Of a stretch of DNA of 64,000 nucleotides, positions 59,825 to 64,000 are shown piece after piece. The notes beneath the pieces were generated by a model, which was given only the letters and a program-made list of their open reading frames with translations, did no database searches and was not told the DNA's origin. The DNA is from Pseudalkalibacillus hwajinpoensis (lineage in GTDB: Bacteria > Bacillota > Bacilli > Bacillales > Guptibacillaceae): contig NZ_JADFCM010000008.1 in the NCBI RefSeq assembly GCF_015234585.1, positions 248,001 to 312,000 on the forward strand, read 5' to 3'. The position numbers and the translations under genes are program-made. How positions within the stretch are numbered: position 1 is the first letter of the stretch; each line of letters begins with the position of its first letter.

Positions 59825-60544
59825 TTAAAAAGCGACATAAAAAGGATGCTGCGCTTCATTTAAACAGTATTCAATTCGCTGTCTAAAGTTTTTCCACGTT
59901 ACCATTTCGAGCGCTGTAGGAATGGTAAAGAAGCCAACTTCAAGACTTTCGGGTGTTGTTGTGAGTTCCCCGCCAACAAACCTGGCTAAGAACATATTAT
60001 TTGAGATCGAGGACTTTACATTTTGGAACACACCACAGAATTTAACGACTTCAATATCTGCGCCGGATTCTTCCTTCGCTTCACGTACAGCCGCATCGAT
60101 CAAGGATTCCCCTTCTTCAACCTGACCTCCAGGCATCTCCCAACCTCTACGCGGGCCTTTGATTAAAAGCATTTCATTATCTTCATTTAAAATAACGGAA
60201 GCTGCGGACACGATGTGTTTTGGCGGGTGATACGAATAAGGTTCAGCTGTTGAAGTTAGCATTTCCTCTCGGCTATCGAGGTAAAGTTCTCCTAATTCGG
60301 CTCTTCGTTCTTGTGCTTTTGTATGTAAAGAGCTTTGTCTAATGCTACGTTCGATACCCTCATATTGCTCGATGCTATCATACTGCCATGTGGCTGTAAT
60401 TTCATTTTCGCTTTCATTAACCCATCGACCAATGAGCTTTGCACCGTGCTTTAATTGATTAGGGTAGAGGTAAGTATGAAAAAACTCATTGAACTCGTTA
60501 AGCTTTTCGGGTTGTATCGCATACGTTTTTCTTCTGTAAATCAA
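59825..60544 (-). CDS. NIPSNAP-Nudix fusion hydrolase
   Basis: About 239 residues from TTG 60544, eight bases after GAGGGG; an ATG at 60565 lies before the SD. N-terminal NIPSNAP/dimeric alpha-beta barrel domain (1-95; MIYRRKTYAIQPEKLNEFN, GAKLIGRWVNE) is joined to a C-terminal Nudix domain (about 112-230) with a complete Nudix box: G-x5-E-x7-REAKEESG in GGQVEEGESLIDAAVREAKE. The enzyme would hydrolyse a nucleoside diphosphate derivative. The fusion suggests that the NIPSNAP half binds a substrate or partner. Substrate unknown. Confidence 0.85.
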   Translation of the reverse strand: MIYRRKTYAIQPEKLNEFNEFFHTYLYPNQLKHGAKLIGRWVNESENEITATWQYDSIEQYEGIERSIRQSSLHTKAQERRAELGELYLDSREEMLTSTAEPYSYHPPKHIVSAASVILNEDNEMLLIKGPRRGWEMPGGQVEEGESLIDAAVREAKEESGADIEVVKFCGVFQNVKSSISNNMFLARFVGGELTTTPESLEVGFFTIPTALEMVTWKNFRQRIEYCLNEAQHPFYVAF

Positions 60545-60852
60545 TGGAATAACCCCTCGTTTCATATAAAATAGATAATGTCATTATTTTACTGTTCACT
60601 ATATTATTTCAATTAGTAGCTATTTTCGCAATATTAATAGAGGTTTCTTACTCCGCTCCGTAGTAGTAATGAAGATGTATAGCGATATCGAATGTAAGTG
60701 GAGGTTTATATATATGTATTAAGTGAAAGTTGATTCGTTTTCTTAAGAAGCCTAAAAGCTGTGAAAAAGAAACTTTCCATCATTACAATACGTACTTGTA
60801 GCTGGATAGAAGAAAGTAGTCTCTATGATCTTGAGAGGAGGGAGTTTGGCGA
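60545..60852. other. Divergent spacer with a two-codon minigene
   Basis: Between the NIPSNAP-Nudix and ABC genes. It contains GGAGG at 60700-60704, nine bases before ATG-TAT-TAA (60714-60722): an excellent start site for a Met-Tyr peptide. No longer frame, clear promoter or stable terminator hairpin was found. Confidence 0.4.
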
Positions 60853-61764
60853 ATGATTGATGTGATAAGCGTAAGTAAACAATACGGTCCCATTCAGGCG
60901 CTAGATGACATTAGTTTTAGCATTAAGGAAGGAACGTGTTTTGGTCTTGTTGGTCCCAATGGAGCTGGGAAATCGACGTTAATGAAAATACTTTCGGGAA
61001 TTTTAATGCAGTTTGATGGAGAAATGGCGGTGAATGACCATTATGTATCGAAAGATCGGCAGGCGATCAAGAAGCAAATCGGCTACGTGCCACAGGAAAT
61101 TTGTTTAGAAGAAACCCTCACAGCAAGAGAAAACCTAAGTTTGTTCGGTCATCTTTATGGGTTAAAAGGGAGAAATCTTCAGGTTCGGATCGAAGAGGTG
61201 CTTGATCAGATCGGTTTGAAAGATCGGGGAAAAGATAAGGTGCTTACTTATTCTGGTGGAATGAAGCGCCGATTGAACATTGGATGTGCTTTGCTTCATA
61301 AACCGTCCATTGTGATTATGGATGAACCGACAGTTGGTATTGATCCTCAATCGAGAAATTCGATTTTTTCGATTATCCATCATCTAAAGTTAGAAGGAAG
61401 CACGATTATCTATTCGAGTCATTATATGGAAGAGGTGGAACAGCTGTGTGATAGCATCGGCTTAATCGATAAAGGTAAGCTGATGGAGTACGGTGAAATG
61501 GGTGAATTGCTTGAGCGATATGGCAAGCCTTCGCTATACATTTCTGGAGAAGGTATATCAGAAGAACTATTATCTCCTTTCGGTAGCCCTGAAAGAAAAG
61601 GAAATGGATACTTATTAACTTCAGAGAATCCACTTGCTACGCTTGAACAAGTCATTGGGCGTTTTCGAGAAGAGGGGATGGAGCCTCGAAGATTGGAATT
61701 ATATCAACCGAGATTAGAAGATCTTTTCTTTCATTTAACAGGAACTCAGCTACGTGATGCCTAA
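60853..61764 (+). CDS. ABC transporter ATP-binding protein (ABC-2 exporter)
   Basis: 303 residues after GGAGGG. Walker A GPNGAGKST, Q-loop GYVPQE, signature YSGGMKRRLNIGCALL, Walker B IVIMDEP, switch His in IIYSSHYMEE. The extra C-terminal domain (about 225-303) is typical of drug/lantibiotic/Na+ exporters (NatA/YhaQ/DrrA style). It pairs with the membrane protein encoded 12 bases downstream. Transported molecule unknown. Confidence 0.9.
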   Translation: MIDVISVSKQYGPIQALDDISFSIKEGTCFGLVGPNGAGKSTLMKILSGILMQFDGEMAVNDHYVSKDRQAIKKQIGYVPQEICLEETLTARENLSLFGHLYGLKGRNLQVRIEEVLDQIGLKDRGKDKVLTYSGGMKRRLNIGCALLHKPSIVIMDEPTVGIDPQSRNSIFSIIHHLKLEGSTIIYSSHYMEEVEQLCDSIGLIDKGKLMEYGEMGELLERYGKPSLYISGEGISEELLSPFGSPERKGNGYLLTSENPLATLEQVIGRFREEGMEPRRLELYQPRLEDLFFHLTGTQLRDA

Positions 61765-61782
61765 ACGAAAGGAGGAATGCTC

Positions 61783-62520
61783 ATGTGGGCTATTGTTAGA
61801 ACTGAACTAAAGAAGACGGTACATGATAAAGGGTTATGGTTTTGGACGTTCATCTTGCCGATTGTGTTTATTGTGGCGTTTGTCGGGATTTTCTCTGAAA
61901 TGGGGAACTATAAAGAAGTGGTTACGCAAATTATCCCAGGATATACGATCATGTTTGCTTTTTATATTATGATATCGATGGTGATCACTTTTGTAAAAGA
62001 TAGGGAGAGGGGCATGGTTGCTCGAATCGCGAGTACGCCGATTTCGATCATCCATTATTTTATTGGAAAATGGATACCGTTCGTTATCATCGTTTTGATT
62101 CAGATTACGGTATTGTTCGGATTTGGAATTCTTGTGTATGATCTTTCATTAGGAGATCCGATCGCCATCATCATTTTATCTCTTGCCCTTTCCTTCATCG
62201 TCACGTGTTGGGGAATGGCGATGGCCGTTCTTGTGAAAACGGAAAACATGGGTATTGCTCTCACGCAAATCATTGCACTCGGCGGAGCTTTGCTCGGTGG
62301 ACTGTGGATGCCCGTTGAAACGATGCCAGAATTTATGCAGAACATCAGTAAAGGGTTTCCCCAATACTGGGCGCTTGATGGGTATAAGGAAATTATTCTT
62401 CAGAACGGTGGCGTAAGCGATGTTTGGTTTAATCTGCTTATCCTTTTTCTAGCTGGCGCAGTAGGTGGAGCGATTGCTTTCTCGGCCTATCCACGGTTTT
62501 TGAAAAATTCTCGAAGCTAA
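61783..62520 (+). CDS. ABC-2 type transporter permease
   Basis: 245 residues from ATG 61783, seven bases after AAAGGAGG (ATG 61777 abuts the SD). Six hydrophobic helices with the ABC-2 motif FVKDRERGMVARIASTPISIIHYFIGKW after helix 2 and a re-entrant GGALLGGLWMPVETMPEFMQ between helices 5 and 6. It forms a homodimeric export channel with the ATPase upstream. No substrate is identifiable and no regulator lies next to it. Confidence 0.88.
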   Translation: MWAIVRTELKKTVHDKGLWFWTFILPIVFIVAFVGIFSEMGNYKEVVTQIIPGYTIMFAFYIMISMVITFVKDRERGMVARIASTPISIIHYFIGKWIPFVIIVLIQITVLFGFGILVYDLSLGDPIAIIILSLALSFIVTCWGMAMAVLVKTENMGIALTQIIALGGALLGGLWMPVETMPEFMQNISKGFPQYWALDGYKEIILQNGGVSDVWFNLLILFLAGAVGGAIAFSAYPRFLKNSRS

Positions 62521-62523
62521 CAT

Positions 62524-62562
62524 AAAGCTATGGCGGGCGATTTTCGTTCTGTCGTAGCTTTT
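62524..62562 (+). terminator. Possible terminator of the ABC exporter
   Basis: AAAGCTA with TAGCTTT around a long loop, followed by TTTTCC. Weak stem. Confidence 0.45.
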
Positions 62563-62635
62563 TCCTTATGTCTTTGAATGAATTCTAAACATACTTCGTG
62601 TAAACTCTAGTTAAAACGCTGAAGGAGAGAGTGAA

Positions 62636-63379
62636 ATGCCAGATTTGAACGGTGAAGTCATCTTAATTACAGGCGGTAATCGCGGGCAAGGAAAAGCCAT
62701 TGCCGAGCATCTTGCTATATTAGGAGCACGTGTCGTCATTGGAGCTCGACAGTATGAAAGCGCAAAGGATGTAGCTAGTTCTATAGGAAATAGCGCCTAC
62801 CCTGTGCAATTAGATGTTACGAAGCAAGCGGATTGGGAAGTAGTGATGGATGAGATTGGTGAGGAATTTGGGCGCTTAGACTCGCTCGTTAATAATGCCG
62901 GTATATTAAAAAGAAAACCATTTATTAAGTTAACGATCGACGATTATCAGGAAATGGTTAACGTAAACCAGTTCGGCGTATTCCTTGGCATGCAGTCTGT
63001 CGTTCCTTTCATGGAAAAACAGCAGAAAGGTTCAATCATAAATAACGTTTCAATATCAGCTTTTGCTCCGATTGGGCAATCTACTGCCTATGCGGCCACG
63101 AAAGCTGCTGTTGTCGCCATGTCGAAAGCAGCGGCGATTGAGTTAGGACCAAAAGGGATTCGTGTTAATATGATCCATCCCGGAGGCGTTGAGACAGAAA
63201 TGGCTACGCAAGGGGAAGGGGTTCCAGATTTTTATCAGTCCATTCCACTTGGTCGGATTGGCCAGCCGGTGGAAATTGCCAGAGCCGTCGCATTTCTTGC
63301 TTCGAACGAGAGCTCCTATTGTACGGGAACCGAAATGGTAATCGATGGGGGAATGACGCTTGGTTCGGCTGATGTATAA
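62636..63379 (+). CDS. Short-chain dehydrogenase/reductase
   Basis: 247 residues after GAAGGAGAGAG. SDR fold: VILITGGNRGQGKAIAEHL, NNAGILKRKPF, catalytic Ser in NNVSISAFAPIG, Tyr-Lys in AYAATKAAVVAM, NMIHPGGVETEM and ENGSS-like end CTGTEMVIDGGMT. Classical SDR of the FabG/hydroxysteroid dehydrogenase-like type; NAD(P) preference uncertain. Monocistronic, ended by a strong terminator shared with the MerR gene. Confidence 0.88.
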   Translation: MPDLNGEVILITGGNRGQGKAIAEHLAILGARVVIGARQYESAKDVASSIGNSAYPVQLDVTKQADWEVVMDEIGEEFGRLDSLVNNAGILKRKPFIKLTIDDYQEMVNVNQFGVFLGMQSVVPFMEKQQKGSIINNVSISAFAPIGQSTAYAATKAAVVAMSKAAAIELGPKGIRVNMIHPGGVETEMATQGEGVPDFYQSIPLGRIGQPVEIARAVAFLASNESSYCTGTEMVIDGGMTLGSADV

Positions 63380-63387
63380 GGTTTTGC

Positions 63388-63415
63388 AGAGAGGGTTCTG
63401 ATCCCTCTCTTTTTT
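63388..63415. terminator. Terminator of the SDR gene
   Basis: 8-bp perfect stem AGAGAGGG with CCCTCTCT, loop TTCTGAT, six T residues. Confidence 0.88.
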
Positions 63416-63809
63416 AATGAATTTCACAGGCAATTGTCTGCAAATCCGTCGTAACATCGTCATATAGAGCGATTTTTTTTGAGATTCTTTTTAAATATTT
63501 TTGTTGCAGCTTCACTTCTTCTGCAACTTTTTGCTGATGATCGTGAAGAAGCTTTCTTCTTTCTTCTATCGTTTCCTCCCCTTGATGATAGAGATTTACA
63601 TACCATTTAATTTCAGCGATAGACATATTCGTTGAGCGAAGAGCTAGGATAAAGTGAATCCATTCAAGGTTTTGATCATTGTATCTTCTTACACCTTTCT
63701 GATTTCGTTCAATAAAAGGTAAGATTTTTTCTTTTTCATAGTAGCGAAGGGCTGATGCGGTAATTCCGGTTATCGATGTTATTTCCTTCATAGAGTAGTG
63801 ATTATCCAT
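63414..63809 (-). CDS. MerR-family transcriptional regulator
   Basis: 131 residues. N-terminal winged HTH (MKEITSITGITASALRYYEKEKILPFIERNQKGVRRY), then a dimerisation coiled coil (about 80-115: EERRKLLHDHQQKVAEEVKLQ). No Cys cluster for metal sensing, so it belongs to the YhdM/AdhR/BmrR-like organic-effector group. It is divergent from an SDR gene that continues past the window. An inverted repeat in the spacer is its likely operator. Confidence 0.88.
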   Translation of the reverse strand: MDNHYSMKEITSITGITASALRYYEKEKILPFIERNQKGVRRYNDQNLEWIHFILALRSTNMSIAEIKWYVNLYHQGEETIEERRKLLHDHQQKVAEEVKLQQKYLKRISKKIALYDDVTTDLQTIACEIH

Positions 63810-63850
63810 TAGAACCTCCTGTCTCGAGTCAAATCATTTGTGTTAAACCG

Positions 63851-63869
63851 CACTTTAACCTATAGAGTG
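63851..63869. promoter_or_regulatory. Candidate MerR operator
   Basis: CACTTTA-ACCTA-TAGAGTG, a near-perfect inverted repeat in the divergent MerR/SDR spacer, typical in size for MerR-family binding between -35 and -10. Confidence 0.6.
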
Positions 63870-63920
63870 TGAAATATCAATTGAACTGATTGATGAATAT
63901 AATGTATGGAGGTTCTACCA

Positions 63921-64000
63921 ATGGCAAAAGAGAAAGTTGTTATCATTACTGGAGCATCCAGTGGAATTGGTGAAGAAACGGCGAAGCTACTATCTGGAAA
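63921..64000 (+). CDS. Short-chain dehydrogenase/reductase (partial, cut by window end)
   Basis: ATG 63921 after ATGGAGG; 26 residues visible, including the NAD(P)-binding motif VVIITGASSGIGEETAKLL. An SDR oxidoreductase probably controlled by the divergent MerR regulator. The rest lies outside the window. Confidence 0.8.
   Translation, partial: MAKEKVVIITGASSGIGEETAKLLSG

Overview
The window looks like a chromosome segment from a low-GC Gram-positive, spore-forming bacterium of the family Bacillaceae, probably halotolerant or marine. The evidence is strong AAGGAGG-type ribosome binding sites, frequent TTG and GTG starts, a Spo0E-like and an IDEAL-domain small protein, GlnR/TnrA-, Fur-, Pho- and CRE-like sites, a guanine riboswitch, two BCCT osmolyte transporters and an ectoine/hydroxyectoine breakdown locus. 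No rRNA, tRNA, CRISPR array, phage or insertion sequence was seen.

Layout. 0-6 kb: small membrane proteins, a LysR regulator divergent from a flavin reductase, a guanine/hypoxanthine permease behind a guanine riboswitch, a Spo0E-like protein, and a divergent glutamine synthetase with a GlnR/TnrA box. 6.2-11.2 kb: a Fur-boxed hydroxamate-siderophore uptake operon (binding protein, two permeases, ferredoxin/flavodoxin-NADP reductase, ATPase). 11.3-18.5 kb: a mixed set: GNAT, aldo/keto reductase, GAF-STAS protein, a divergent PRPP synthetase, a class D sortase with its Excalibur-domain substrate, a YtkA-like lipoprotein and a HAD phosphatase. 18.9-25.4 kb: a LacI-controlled GH130 / DUF1861 / sugar ABC transporter operon with no ATPase gene of its own. 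25.6-28.8 kb: a GltS-type symporter, an AraC regulator and an EamA transporter.

29-41.8 kb is the most interesting region: EutB, a PucR regulator coupled to a membrane protein, an NTF2-like protein, ectoine hydrolase DoeA/EutD, EutC, a cystathionine gamma-synthase-family PLP enzyme, an M20 amidohydrolase, a homoserine dehydrogenase broken by an amber codon, an aldehyde dehydrogenase and a BCCT importer. I read it as an ectoine/hydroxyectoine catabolic cluster. The deacetylase, DABA-processing and regulator genes of the proteobacterial pathway appear to be replaced by unrelated families, and homoserine metabolism is added.

41.9-64 kb: small proteins, a DUF4352-like lipoprotein, PhoA with a Pho box, formamidase/acetamidase, a Gfo/Idh/MocA oxidoreductase, glutamate dehydrogenase, an APC permease, a quinone-oxidoreductase-like MDR, FeoA with a genuinely split FeoB, a 3-hydroxybutyrate permease and dehydrogenase pair, a second BCCT transporter, a NIPSNAP-Nudix fusion, an ABC-2 exporter and two SDRs flanking a MerR regulator.

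A short intergenic repeat recurs at least six times, mostly between 45.8 and 57.3 kb. Its constant left flank precedes a 13-bp core, GGTG-N5-CACC, whose central pentamer is present in either orientation.
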